A stretch of 64,000 bases of DNA from a bacterium (GCA_905221195.1 CAJNCF010000005.1:84885-148884), one strand, 5' to 3'; positions 1 through 8,289 are shown, counted from the stretch's first letter. Notes: generated by a model from the letters alone, not told the origin. A program made the numbers and translations.

Positions 1-82
1 CTGTTTTTGCTTTTTCTTTGGAGAGATGACTGTAAGTGTTCATAGTCATAGCTAATGTAGAATGACCTAATTCCTTACCAAA
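1..82 (-). pseudogene. Tyrosine recombinase (integrase) C-terminal fragment
   Basis: Read on the minus strand, this stretch gives FGKELGHSTLAMTMNTYSHL and then SKEKAKT. This is the end of a phage or ICE tyrosine integrase, including the LGH box and the TYSHL segment that carries the nucleophile tyrosine. Upstream in the same frame (beyond about position 82) the translation no longer resembles an integrase, so the gene is broken here. The other end runs off the window. It marks the edge of an old mobile element. Confidence 0.7.
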
Positions 83-130
83 TGGTATGGAGAATGAACT
101 TGAACCAAGAGTGAACGCCGAGAAAATGCA

Positions 131-157
131 AAAAAGCACTTAGAAAAATCTAAGCGC
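131..157 (-). terminator. Terminator-like hairpin near integrase remnant
   Basis: On the minus strand a 9-bp stem (GCGCTTAGA with CTAAGTGC, one G-T pair) is followed by TTTTTT. It looks like a rho-independent terminator belonging to the decayed mobile element. No intact gene ends just before it. Confidence 0.5.
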
Positions 158-274
158 TCAAGAGTAGTGGACGGTGTGCCTGTCCCGTCATCTCATACTA
201 TGAAGTTGCGTAGCGACACTATCATTTCTACCTCACTTCTCTTTAAACTAATTATATCATAAAGGAGTAGCAGC

Positions 275-343
275 TTGACCACTGACGAAGTAGAAAAGAA
301 GCTAAAAAGCTATCGTAATGGTCTCTTGCTGATTGAATATTAG
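275..343 (+). pseudogene. 22-codon phage-like remnant
   Basis: A TTG start at 275 follows an AAAGGAG ribosome-binding site (261-267). It opens a frame reading LTTDEVEKKLKSYRNGLLLI and then EY before a stop at 341. The composition resembles the start of small phage late-control proteins (DUF1492-like), but it stops after 22 codons. It is most likely the truncated N-terminus of such a gene. The family name is a weak guess from memory. Confidence 0.35.
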
Positions 344-393
344 GATAGGAAAGTTTATAATGAAGTGAAAGTAAAGGAGGTTTCGTTTTAGAT

Positions 394-582
394 TTGATAA
401 TACCACCAAGCAAAGAGTTATTGATTTTTTATAATCAAATTGATGAGTGGGTTGACCAAGTTTATCCAGACCAAAATAAACCTTCTTTATCGTTTAAGCG
501 AGACACTCCCCAATCTATTTTAGATTTATTTGATAGCATTAAATCGAAAATTGGTTTTGATTCCCTAGAACGCAAGTATTGA
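394..582 (+). CDS. Small hypothetical protein (62 aa)
   Basis: An unrecognised 62-aa protein with a TTG start. A strong AAAGGAGG site (373-380) lies 13 bases upstream, which is rather far. The sequence is acidic, aromatic-rich and soluble, with no signal peptide or membrane segment. It is the first of five short, AT-rich, same-strand ORFs packed beside an integrase remnant. The layout resembles accessory cassettes of small immunity or phage proteins, but no motif supports a specific function. It could also be the tail of a larger decayed gene. Confidence 0.45.
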   Translation: MIIPPSKELLIFYNQIDEWVDQVYPDQNKPSLSFKRDTPQSILDLFDSIKSKIGFDSLERKY

Positions 583-592
583 AATAATAATT

Positions 593-874
593 ATGGACAA
601 ATTAATCATGAAAAATAAGATAATTGATGTTTATAAAATTGCGAATCGTCTTGTTTCAATTACTGTTGAGAATCCTGGTTTTTCAGATTTGAAAATCAAT
701 CAGTTTGTTAGAATTGGAGAAAAAGAGTATAGGGTACGTAGTGTCCCTATGATTCATTCAACTCCACCTAAATCGATCTTAGAAATAGATACATTTGCGA
801 TTGACTACACTGAGGACGACTTGATGAATAAAGAGGCGGTATTTACACATAGGGAAGTATTTAAAGATGATTAA
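593..874 (+). CDS. Small hypothetical protein (93 aa)
   Basis: An unrecognised soluble protein of 93 aa from the ATG at 593, or 88 aa from the ATG at 608 (MKNKIIDVYKIANRL). Neither start has a clear ribosome-binding site, so translation may be coupled to the preceding ORF, which stops 10 bases upstream. The pattern of short beta-like stretches (ITVENPGF, QFVRIGEKEYRVRSV) suggests a small beta-rich fold. Its end overlaps the next ORF by 8 bases, so the two are probably co-translated. No function can be assigned. Confidence 0.5.
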   Translation: MDKLIMKNKIIDVYKIANRLVSITVENPGFSDLKINQFVRIGEKEYRVRSVPMIHSTPPKSILEIDTFAIDYTEDDLMNKEAVFTHREVFKDD

Positions 875-1136
875 AATTTCAATTAGTTTGTTACTAGATG
901 CGATTGAAGATAACATAAACGACGAAGAGCTTCAATCTATCGATTTCGAGAGTCATATTAGAAAAATTACAAAAGAATTCCAGGGAGAAAATGGCGAATT
1001 CTTAGTAAAAGAAGAAGCGTTTGAAATACTCCCTTTGGACAGAGATAAAAAGGATAAAATCATTGAGCAAATAAAGCAAAATAGTCAAAATGTTTTCAAA
1101 GACGATTTTGATACCTTGTTGCAATTATATTTTTGA
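867..1136 (+). CDS. Small hypothetical protein (89 aa)
   Basis: An unrecognised, strongly acidic and probably helical 89-aa protein. The ATG at 867 lies inside the end of the previous ORF, an overlap typical of co-translated pairs, with an AGGGA-like site near 850. No signal peptide, cysteines or known motif are visible. The acidic character would suit an immunity or antitoxin-like role, but that is speculation. Confidence 0.5.
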   Translation: MIKISISLLLDAIEDNINDEELQSIDFESHIRKITKEFQGENGEFLVKEEAFEILPLDRDKKDKIIEQIKQNSQNVFKDDFDTLLQLYF

Positions 1137-1179
1137 GCACCAAGAATAATTCAAGCACTTATTTCACACTAAATAGAAA

Positions 1180-1422
1180 ATGACAAAGATTGATAAACAA
1201 ATTATTACTATGTACAAAATAGAAGATGGAGCCTCTAAGAGGCAGTATTCTATTGTGAGTGGAGGTTGTAAAGGAATTGCAACTATCGATAAAATTACTT
1301 TGGAATATAGCTATGTTGGAGATGATTTAGGACAATTCGCTTCGTTTGTAAAAGATACTTTAAGTAAAAGCATTAAGTTAGGAAAAGAATTGCCAGATAA
1401 GTTTTCGTATGGCTTTGGATAA
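1180..1422 (+). CDS. Small hypothetical protein (80 aa)
   Basis: An unrecognised 80-aa ORF. The start at 1180 has no clear ribosome-binding site, and an internal ATG at 1210 is possible. The central part (QYSIVSGGCKGIATIDKITL) has a glycine-rich turn and a single cysteine, followed by a helical, lysine-rich C-terminus. It sits in the same small-ORF cassette but is separated from the previous ORF by 43 bases. Confidence 0.4.
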   Translation: MTKIDKQIITMYKIEDGASKRQYSIVSGGCKGIATIDKITLEYSYVGDDLGQFASFVKDTLSKSIKLGKELPDKFSYGFG

Positions 1423-1460
1423 GTTTTGGAATATCTTATATAGGAGAATCAAGATATATT

Positions 1461-1688
1461 ATGGCAATATTAGATGATTTACGAGCATTGTATGACAATG
1501 GTTGGGACGCTTTTTTTGATTATAAGGGTCAAGTATGTGGTATTTTTCCTAATTCTGTTTATGATATTGTCGTCGTCCTTGAAGATAATGAATATAAAGT
1601 GGCATCTTTTGATGAGTTAATTTCTTTACAGATTAATGGGAAAACTTTGCTGGAAATCATGAGTGAGGTTGAAGTACAATATGGTTGA
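1461..1688 (+). CDS. Small hypothetical protein (75 aa)
   Basis: An unrecognised acidic 75-aa protein (MAILDDLRALYDNGWDAFFD...). An AGGAG site at 1442-1446 lies upstream of the ATG with a long spacer. The final codons lie in an imperfect 17-bp direct duplication (ATGGTTGAAGTACAATA-like, 1665-1697), so the present C-terminus may have been altered by a small duplication. It is the last member of the five-ORF cassette. Confidence 0.45.
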   Translation: MAILDDLRALYDNGWDAFFDYKGQVCGIFPNSVYDIVVVLEDNEYKVASFDELISLQINGKTLLEIMSEVEVQYG

Positions 1689-1732
1689 AGTACAATAGAG
1701 AAAAAGATAGACAATAAATTCAGATGCACAGA

Positions 1733-1760
1733 TTGAAAGTTGAGAAAAAAGTGCTATAAT
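1733..1760 (+). promoter_or_regulatory. Promoter of structured small RNA
   Basis: The -35 is TTGAAA (1733-1738), the spacer is 16 bp and the -10 is a perfect TATAAT (1755-1760). The expected transcription start is near 1767. No ORF follows, but a structured, terminator-ended segment does. Confidence 0.75.
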
Positions 1761-1766
1761 TAAGAT

Positions 1767-1900
1767 ATGAAGGATAGAGGTTGAGAATCTGTCACCAACG
1801 CGCCACTTATAGTGGGTCGAGAAATGCAGGAGCCCCGACAGTCCTGCCTATCCTTGCAAGTCAATCAGCTCTTAGAGACGATTCTAGGGGCTTTTTACTT
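1767..1900 (+). ncRNA. Candidate structured small RNA with terminator
   Basis: About 130 nt lie between a strong promoter and an intrinsic terminator with no coding frame. Visible pairings are: AGGATAG (1771-1777) with CTATCCT (1848-1854) closing the domain; hairpin CCACT/AGTGG (1803-1815); hairpin GCAGGA/TCCTGC (1826-1847) with the 10-nt loop GCCCCGACAG; and a G-U rich terminator stem (1867-1892) before a T-run. Loop bases GACAG can pair with CTGTC (1789-1793), and AGCCCC (1831-1836) is complementary to GGGGCT in the terminator stem. It might correspond to a known lactic acid bacterial RNA such as the asd motif, which I could not verify. Confidence 0.65.
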
Positions 1901-1997
1901 TGTCTTAAAATGTTGATTTCTGGGTTTGTTTAGAGATTTGCTAGTAAGGTTATTTGTGTATCTAAGTCTATCTATTCCAAGAATTATGTGATGTTGA

Positions 1998-2037
1998 TGA
2001 TATAATATTTTCGCCCCCCTCACTTTAAGGAAGGGAG
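1998..2037 (+). promoter_or_regulatory. fst toxin promoter and 5' upstream helix
   Basis: An extended -10 (TGA TATAAT, 1998-2006) starts the toxin mRNA at about 2013. The first bases, CCCCCCTC, pair with GAGGG just upstream of the toxin start. This is the 5' helix that in Fst family RNA I shields the ribosome-binding site. Confidence 0.7.
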
Positions 2038-2046
2038 GTGTTATAT

Positions 2047-2139
2047 ATGCTAGAGTTACTTTCCCTTTTTCTAGCTCCGTTACTTGTTAACGTACTATCT
2101 GAGCTTTTCAAGCTATGGATAAATAAACGTAGCAAGTAG
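2047..2139 (+). CDS. Fst-family type I toxin peptide
   Basis: A 30-aa peptide beginning MLELLSLFLAPLLVNVLSEL and ending in a W-I-N-K-R-S-K tail. It has a short acidic start, one hydrophobic helix with the family's central proline, and a charged polar C-terminus. This is the Fst/par toxin pattern; such peptides insert into the membrane when their antisense RNA is lost. The GGGAGG ribosome-binding site (about 2033-2038) is partly inside the 5' helix. Downstream lie the shared terminator and a convergent antisense promoter, so the locus appears complete and chromosomal. Confidence 0.85.
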   Translation: MLELLSLFLAPLLVNVLSELFKLWINKRSK

Positions 2140-2163
2140 TTTTTAACTCTTTAAGAGGGTAGC

Positions 2164-2197
2164 AAAAAACCCCATCGGTGGCACGGTGGGGTTTTTT
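2164..2197. terminator. Bidirectional terminator of the fst locus
   Basis: A stem of about 14 bp (AAAAAACCCC... with ...GGGGTTTTTT, one G-T pair) has a 6-nt loop and an A-run and T-run on its two sides. It can end both the toxin mRNA and the convergent antisense RNA, as in known par loci. Confidence 0.85.
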
Positions 2198-2232
2198 AGT
2201 TACATATGCTAGAAGCATTGTTTTCCCTTTAT
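2164..2232 (-). ncRNA. fst antitoxin RNA II
   Basis: A minus-strand promoter with -35 TTGAAA (2262-2267), a 17-bp spacer and -10 TAGAAT (2239-2244) would give a transcript of about 69 nt ending at the shared terminator. The RNA carries the repeats ATATGCTAGA (2204-2213) and TTTCCCTTT (2222-2230), which recur at the toxin start (2045-2054 and 2060-2068). These match the DRa/DRb repeats through which RNA II binds the Fst mRNA. Size, geometry and repeats all fit the family. Confidence 0.8.
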
Positions 2233-2331
2233 GTTTTCATTCTAACACACAACCCCCGATATTTCAAGCTTTTGTTTTGTTTAGGCGATATTAGACAGTT
2301 GCCAGCTTTATTATTTTGCCAGTCTAGCTTC

Positions 2332-2360
2332 TTGTTAATATTGAATAAAAGTACTATAAT
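2332..2360 (+). promoter_or_regulatory. Promoter of surface protein gene
   Basis: The -35 is TTGTTA (2332-2337), the spacer 17 bp and the -10 TATAAT (2355-2360). The start would be near 2367, leaving an untranslated leader of about 95 nt before the ATG at 2464. Confidence 0.65.
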
Positions 2361-2463
2361 ATAGGTTGGGATATTTTATTCTGAATAATATTATTAAAAT
2401 TATTGTATCCCTTATTTTGTACACAATATTCTTAGAAGATTAAGAAAAAAGGAGTTTTGATAG

Positions 2464-5400
2464 ATGGAAAAGAAGAAATCTATGAGTCGTGTTGAGCGTT
2501 TGCATCGTGAGAAGGTGACGCGTTATTCTATTCGTAAGGTCAGCTTTGGTGCAGCTAGTGTAGCAGTAGCAGCCTTGTTTATGTTTTTGGGGAATGGGGC
2601 AGTAGCTGCTGCAGAGCCAAGTGTAACTCCAAGTACTGACGAAAAGGAAATTCTAAACCTTCCATCTGAGGAAACAAAAGATAATAGTTATCAGAATGGA
2701 GTCAATGCGAAGGATATTGTAACTACAAATCATGAGGGAGCAGTTGGAAACAGTACTGCTACAGAATCAAAACCTACGGAAGTAGAAACTCTGAATAAGA
2801 AATCTTTAACAAACTTGATTGCAGAAATTGAAGGTAAGTTTGCTAAAGGTACATACGCTAATAAAACAGAAGATAGTGTGAATCAATTAAAAACAGCTTT
2901 AGATGAAGCAAAATCTGTTTTAAACAATGCAAAAACACAAGCTGAATTATCACAAGCACACGCAAACTTAATTGTAGCAACAACAAAATTACAAACAAAA
3001 CCAGTAGAGAAAAAAGAAGCACTAGCAGTAGATACGACAAATGGAAAGCCTACTGTAGGTAAAAAAGCAACCAATACTGAGAAAGCATCAGACTCTAACT
3101 CGATTGCAAACTCAGGTTCTAGAGATGAACGTAACGGAAAAGCGTTGAATACAAATAACCCGTTCCGTACAGATGCGGCTACTACAAATGATGATCCATC
3201 TGCGAATCAAACGTATACTGCACCAGCAGCAGATGCTGATTTAAATACTTTAGTTAAAGCATTATTAGCATTAGATCCTACAGTTGAAAATAATTCAAAA
3301 CTTTCACAAAACATGGATAGTTTAGGTGATAGTAAACAAGTTGCAAAAGGTACTGTAAAAGAAATCACAGAGTTCGGTGGTTGGACAGCAGTAGATGGTG
3401 GTGTGTTTGCTATTGCTAGAAGAACTGAAGAAGGTGTATATCCTCTTGAAACAATCAATTCAACACTAGATGATACTGTTTGGTTACAAGAACAAGCTTT
3501 TGATAGAGATACTGAGTATACTTTATTATTATCAAAGAGTAGAACTAGAAGTAATAGAGATGAAGTTGCTTATGATAATAGTACTTATAAACCAACTGGT
3601 GAAGGTGGAGGAATTACAAAAAATCTTGCGAGATATAAAGGGATTGAAAAAACATTTAAAGCCTATTCGACTAAAGAAGGTTCAGATGTAATTGTTAAGT
3701 TTAAACCTGGTTATGTTGGAGATAGTGAAGGTAAAAAAGGTAGATATAAAGTAGAAGTGTATAGTATCGAAGGTACTACGGAAACAAAGATTTATGAGAC
3801 GACTTTTGATCCTTCTAAAAATATCAATGATACTAAACAGATTGTAACAGCAGCTAAAGATGGAACGAATAAAGCAAAAATTAAAATTTCAGATAGTAGT
3901 AATTCGACTACAATAGATTCAGGTGTTGATCACACTGTACGTAAGAATTTCATTGGTAAAAGAGAAGCTGAAAAATTAATGGCACAACCTGGGAATAAAC
4001 CAAATGGAACTGCTGGAACATTTACGAGTAAGCCTATTGCATTACCTCAAGGTGCAGACCATTATAAGGTTAGAGTAAGTTTAGCAGATCAAGATAAAAC
4101 AGGGATGAGTTATCAAGCTTGGGATGATAAGTATTCAGTGCCTGTTACAGGAGCTGACTTCTCAATTGCACAAGATACAAGTAATGTAGCAAGAAATCTT
4201 TTACAAAGAATTTATGATAAATTAAAAGCTACAGAATCCGCAGATAAAAATGGTAAAACTTCTCAAACAATTCAAGATTATGAAGCAGAATTAGAAAAAG
4301 TTAAAACATTATTAGCAAATCCTGCCGCTAGAACTCCTAATTTCAAGCAAGCTTTACAAGATTTATTAGCTAAACAATCAGGATTAAAAACTGATAAAAC
4401 AGGATTAACGAATTCAAAAGCTGAATTAGATGCTTTAGTGAATGAAGATCCAACGCCTGGAAAAACAACTGATACTGCAAAAGCATATAATGATGCAAAA
4501 GAAGCTGCAAGAACTGAAATTACAGCAGCATTGGAAGTTATTAATGATGAAAGTGCAACGCCAGAACAAGTATCTGCAGCTTTAGAAAAAGTGAATGCCA
4601 AAAAAACAGCTTTACAACAAGCCAAAGATGGATTAATCGTAGCAGCAACAGCAGAAGAAAAAGCTAAATTAAAAACAGATGCAGATTCATTAGTAAAAGC
4701 TGATACAACAGGGAAAACACCAAATAGTATTGAAGCTTATAATACAAAATATGAAGCTTTAAAATCACAATTAGAAGCAGCAAAATCAGAAGCAGCAACA
4801 GTATTAGCAAAAGAAAATAATGCTTCTAAAGCAGAGGTACAAGCTGCCCAAGCAAAAGTGGATGCAGTGAAAGCAGAGTTAACAAAAGCAGCAGAAGTAT
4901 TAGTGAATAAGGCTGATAAAACTGAATTAACAAAAGCAAAAGAAGCCTTAAATACTTTAGCAACAGAAGCAGATCCAACAACAGGAAAAACTGCGGATAG
5001 TGCAAAAACATATAATGATGCAAAAACAGCTGCAACAGAAGCGATTAAAGCAGCAGAAACGGTTATTAATGATGAAAATGCTACTCAAGACCAAGTAACA
5101 GAAGCTTTAAATAAAGTAAATGAGAAAAAAGCAGCATTAGAAGCTGCAAAACAAGCTTTAGTTGAAGCAGCAACAGCAGAAGAAAAAGCTAAATTAAAAA
5201 TAGATGCAGATTCATTAGTAAAAGCTGATCCTACTGGAAAAACACCAAATAGTATTGAAGCCTATAATACAAAATATGAAGAATTAAAAACAAAATTAGA
5301 AGAAGCGAAAGCGGAAGCTGAAAAAGTTTTAGAAAAAGGCAATAACGCAACAAAAGAGGAAGTTAAAGCAGCTCAAGCGAAAGTGGATGCTGTGAAAACA

Positions 5401-8289
5401 GAATTAGAAAATGCTAAAAATCTTCTTGTAGAAGCTGCAACTACTGAAGAAAAAACAAAACTAAAAGCAGATGCAGATTCGTTAGTAAAAACTGATACTA
5501 CTGGTACAACAGCGGATAGTATTAAAGCATATGAAGCAGAATTTGAAAAGTTAAAAACACAATTAGAAGAAGCAAAAGCAGCAGCTGCCGCAGTAGCAGC
5601 AAAAGGCGATAATGCAACAAAAACAGAAGCACAAGAAGCACAAGCAAAAGTAGATGCTGCGAAAACAGCTTTAGAAAAAGCTGCAGAATTGTTGAAAGAA
5701 CTTGACAGAGATGCTGCTAAAAAAGAAATTGCAGATGCCGCTAAAAAAGCAACGGATGCTATTGAAGCTAGTACAAGCTTAACGCCAGAACAAAAGGCGG
5801 AAGAAAAAGCAAAAGTAGCTAAAGAAGCAAAAGATGCAACAGATGCTATTGATAAAGCAACAACAGAAGAGGGTATTAACTCTGCAAAAGATAATGGAAA
5901 ACTAGCTATCGAAAAAGAAGCAGCAATTACAGCAATCAATGCTGAAAAAGCAGCAAAAGAACAAGAAATCGATAATAATTCTAAGTTGTCTGATGAAGAA
6001 AAAGCAGCAGCTAAAGCAGAAGTAGCAAAAGCAGCTACTGAAGCAGTAGAAGCTATTAAAAAAGCAGCTACTAAAGATGCAGTAGAAGCAGCTAAAACAA
6101 AAGGCGAAACAGCGATTAAAGCAGTAAATCCAATCGGCAAAGAAAAAGCCTTGGAAGCAATTCAAACAGCAGCAGAAGCTAAGTTAGCAGAAATCGATAA
6201 GAATACTAACTTATCCGATGAAGAAAAAGCAGCTTTAAAAGCAGAAGTAGCAAAAGCGGCAATTAAAGCAGTAGAAGCCATTCAAAATGCAACTACACAA
6301 GAAGCGGTAGATGCAGCTAAAGCAGAAGGTGAAACAGCGATTAAAGCAGTAAATCCAGTGGGTAAAGAACAAGCCTTGGAAGCCATTCAAACAGCAGCAG
6401 AAGCTAAGCTAGCAGAAATTGATAAGAATACTAACTTATCAGCTGAAGAAAAAGCAGCCTTAAAAGCAGAAGTAGCCAAAGCAGCAATCGAAGCAGTAGA
6501 AGCCATCCAAAAAGCAGAAACGCAAGAAGCTGTAAATGCAGTACAAGCAAAAGGCGAAACAGCGATTAAAGCAGTAAATCCAGTCGGTAAAGAACAAGCC
6601 TTGGAAGCCATTCAAACAGCAGCAGAAGCTAAATTAGCAGAAATTGATAAGAACACAAACTTATCAGCTGAAGAAAAAGCAGCCTTAAAAGCAGAAGTAG
6701 CCAAAGCAGCAATCGAAGCAGTAGAAGCCATTCAAAACGCAGACACTCAAGAAGCAGTAAATACAGCTCAAGCAAAAGGCGAAGCAGCAATTAAAGCAGT
6801 AAATCCAATCGGCAAAGAACAAGCCTTGGAAGCCATTCAAACAGCAGCAGAAGCTAAATTAGCAGAAATTGATAAGAATCCAAACTTAACCGATAAGGAA
6901 AAAGCAGCAGCCAAAGCAGAAGTAGCCAAAGCCGCAATCGAAGCAGTAGAAGCAATCCAAAAAGCAGAAACGCAAGAAGCTGTAAATGCTGCACAATCAA
7001 AAGGCGAAACAGCGATTAAGGCAGTAAATCCAGTCGGTAAAGAAAAAGCATTGGAAGCAATTCAAAAAACTAAAGAAGCTAAGTTAGCAGAAATCGATAA
7101 AAACACTAACTTATCGGATAAAGAAAAAGCGGCAGCCAAAGCAGAAGTAGAAAAAGCATATAATGACGCAGTAGAAGCCATCCAAAAAGCAGACACTCAA
7201 GAAGCAGTAAATACAGCTCAAGCAAAAGGAGAAGCAGCAATTAATGCAATAAATCCTTCTGGAAAAGAGTTATCATCAGTGGATATTAATGAAGCGAAAG
7301 CAGCCGTAGAAGCTGCAGCAGCAGAAAAAATTGCAAGTATTAAAGCAAATCCGAACTTATCCGATCAAGAAAAAGCAAAAGCAATTGCTGAAGTTGAACG
7401 TTTAAAACAAGAAGCATTAAATGCCATTGATAAAGCAAAAACAAAAGCTGAATTAGATAAAGTATTGCGTACTTTCTTATATCAATTGGATCAAGATTCA
7501 TTAGTTTATGAACGACCATCATTTGATCTTGAAGCATTCATCCAATCATCTATTACTGGAGTCGTACAAGTTGAACTTGGAAAAGCAATTAGTCAAGCTG
7601 ATATCATTGCTAAACTAAACTTACCAGAGAATGTTACGATCATTAGCATAGAATTACCTGATACAAATACATTAGGTAACAAGTTTGCTAAAGTAATCCT
7701 AAGATTAGCAGATGGAACAGAAATAACTGTAAAAGTACCGGTTAGAGTTGTTGCTTCACAAAGTGGGGAGTCTAAACCAGAAACTTCTCTTCCAGATTAT
7801 GGCAGAAATAACGGAACAACTAACACAGATGTGAAAGTGGATAAAGCTAAGTTAGAAGGCGCTATTCGTCAATTAGATGAATTAATCATCAAAGAATCAG
7901 CTAAGCTTGATGCAGAAACTGCAAAAGAAGCTCAAACTTTACTTGCAGAAGCTAAAAATGTATTTGCTAATGCAGACGCAAGTCAAGCAGAAGTGGATGC
8001 AATGGTGAAACGTATCGAAGACTTCATGGCGAAAGTTGCTCCATCAACTGATCATGCAACTCCAGCTAACGACCAAGCTGCTCAAACACCAGCTGTAGCT
8101 CCAGCTACAACTCAAGCAGCAGCAAATGCTAGTCAAACAGCATCAGCACAAGCAAATACACGTACAGTGGCTAAAGAATTGCCAAATACAGGTACAGCAG
8201 ATTCTGTAGTATCTATGGTAGCAGCAGCCGCAAGTGCATTACTTGGTCTTGGTCTTGCAGGTCGTCGTAAAGAAGACGAAGAAGCTTAA
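2464..8289 (+). CDS. YSIRK/LPXTG cell-wall-anchored repeat adhesin (1941 aa)
   Basis: A very large surface protein covalently attached to peptidoglycan by sortase. Domains in order: a YSIRK signal peptide (motif at 21-25, cleavage near residue 50); a FIVAR-like helical segment (about 112-180); a non-repetitive beta-rich region (about 230-575) resembling the Ebh/Embp N-terminal region; FIVAR-type helical repeats (about 575-1080); DUF1542-type repeats of 75 aa (about 1080-1660); a Rib-like beta domain (about 1680-1770); a last helical repeat and a T/A/Q-rich wall-spanning stretch; and LPNTG (1906-1910) with a hydrophobic tail and charged end. Related giant proteins bind fibronectin or other host ligands; the ligand here is unknown. 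An AAGGAG site fixes the start. The gene is monocistronic, followed by a MITE-like element. Confidence 0.9.
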   Translation: MEKKKSMSRVERLHREKVTRYSIRKVSFGAASVAVAALFMFLGNGAVAAAEPSVTPSTDEKEILNLPSEETKDNSYQNGVNAKDIVTTNHEGAVGNSTATESKPTEVETLNKKSLTNLIAEIEGKFAKGTYANKTEDSVNQLKTALDEAKSVLNNAKTQAELSQAHANLIVATTKLQTKPVEKKEALAVDTTNGKPTVGKKATNTEKASDSNSIANSGSRDERNGKALNTNNPFRTDAATTNDDPSANQTYTAPAADADLNTLVKALLALDPTVENNSKLSQNMDSLGDSKQVAKGTVKEITEFGGWTAVDGGVFAIARRTEEGVYPLETINSTLDDTVWLQEQAFDRDTEYTLLLSKSRTRSNRDEVAYDNSTYKPTGEGGGITKNLARYKGIEKTFKAYSTKEGSDVIVKFKPGYVGDSEGKKGRYKVEVYSIEGTTETKIYETTFDPSKNINDTKQIVTAAKDGTNKAKIKISDSSNSTTIDSGVDHTVRKNFIGKREAEKLMAQPGNKPNGTAGTFTSKPIALPQGADHYKVRVSLADQDKTGMSYQAWDDKYSVPVTGADFSIAQDTSNVARNLLQRIYDKLKATESADKNGKTSQTIQDYEAELEKVKTLLANPAARTPNFKQALQDLLAKQSGLKTDKTGLTNSKAELDALVNEDPTPGKTTDTAKAYNDAKEAARTEITAALEVINDESATPEQVSAALEKVNAKKTALQQAKDGLIVAATAEEKAKLKTDADSLVKADTTGKTPNSIEAYNTKYEALKSQLEAAKSEAATVLAKENNASKAEVQAAQAKVDAVKAELTKAAEVLVNKADKTELTKAKEALNTLATEADPTTGKTADSAKTYNDAKTAATEAIKAAETVINDENATQDQVTEALNKVNEKKAALEAAKQALVEAATAEEKAKLKIDADSLVKADPTGKTPNSIEAYNTKYEELKTKLEEAKAEAEKVLEKGNNATKEEVKAAQAKVDAVKTELENAKNLLVEAATTEEKTKLKADADSLVKTDTTGTTADSIKAYEAEFEKLKTQLEEAKAAAAAVAAKGDNATKTEAQEAQAKVDAAKTALEKAAELLKELDRDAAKKEIADAAKKATDAIEASTSLTPEQKAEEKAKVAKEAKDATDAIDKATTEEGINSAKDNGKLAIEKEAAITAINAEKAAKEQEIDNNSKLSDEEKAAAKAEVAKAATEAVEAIKKAATKDAVEAAKTKGETAIKAVNPIGKEKALEAIQTAAEAKLAEIDKNTNLSDEEKAALKAEVAKAAIKAVEAIQNATTQEAVDAAKAEGETAIKAVNPVGKEQALEAIQTAAEAKLAEIDKNTNLSAEEKAALKAEVAKAAIEAVEAIQKAETQEAVNAVQAKGETAIKAVNPVGKEQALEAIQTAAEAKLAEIDKNTNLSAEEKAALKAEVAKAAIEAVEAIQNADTQEAVNTAQAKGEAAIKAVNPIGKEQALEAIQTAAEAKLAEIDKNPNLTDKEKAAAKAEVAKAAIEAVEAIQKAETQEAVNAAQSKGETAIKAVNPVGKEKALEAIQKTKEAKLAEIDKNTNLSDKEKAAAKAEVEKAYNDAVEAIQKADTQEAVNTAQAKGEAAINAINPSGKELSSVDINEAKAAVEAAAAEKIASIKANPNLSDQEKAKAIAEVERLKQEALNAIDKAKTKAELDKVLRTFLYQLDQDSLVYERPSFDLEAFIQSSITGVVQVELGKAISQADIIAKLNLPENVTIISIELPDTNTLGNKFAKVILRLADGTEITVKVPVRVVASQSGESKPETSLPDYGRNNGTTNTDVKVDKAKLEGAIRQLDELIIKESAKLDAETAKEAQTLLAEAKNVFANADASQAEVDAMVKRIEDFMAKVAPSTDHATPANDQAAQTPAVAPATTQAAANASQTASAQANTRTVAKELPNTGTADSVVSMVAAAASALLGLGLAGRRKEDEEA
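6135..7260 (+). repeat. Five tandem 225-bp DUF1542-coding repeats
   Basis: The segment starting GGNAAAGAAMAAGC recurs at about 6136, 6361, 6586, 6811 and 7036, an exact 225-bp (75-codon) period. Adjacent units are nearly identical over long stretches (KALEAIQTAAEAKLAEIDKN). More diverged units extend upstream to about 5700 and downstream to about 7440. This level of identity implies recent unit exchange, and unit number is probably variable between strains. Confidence 0.85.

Noticed and set aside
5373..6140. 255-aa minus-strand ORF opposite the surface protein
   Set aside because: Antisense shadow of alanine/lysine-rich repeats; low-complexity S/A/F composition, no start signals.
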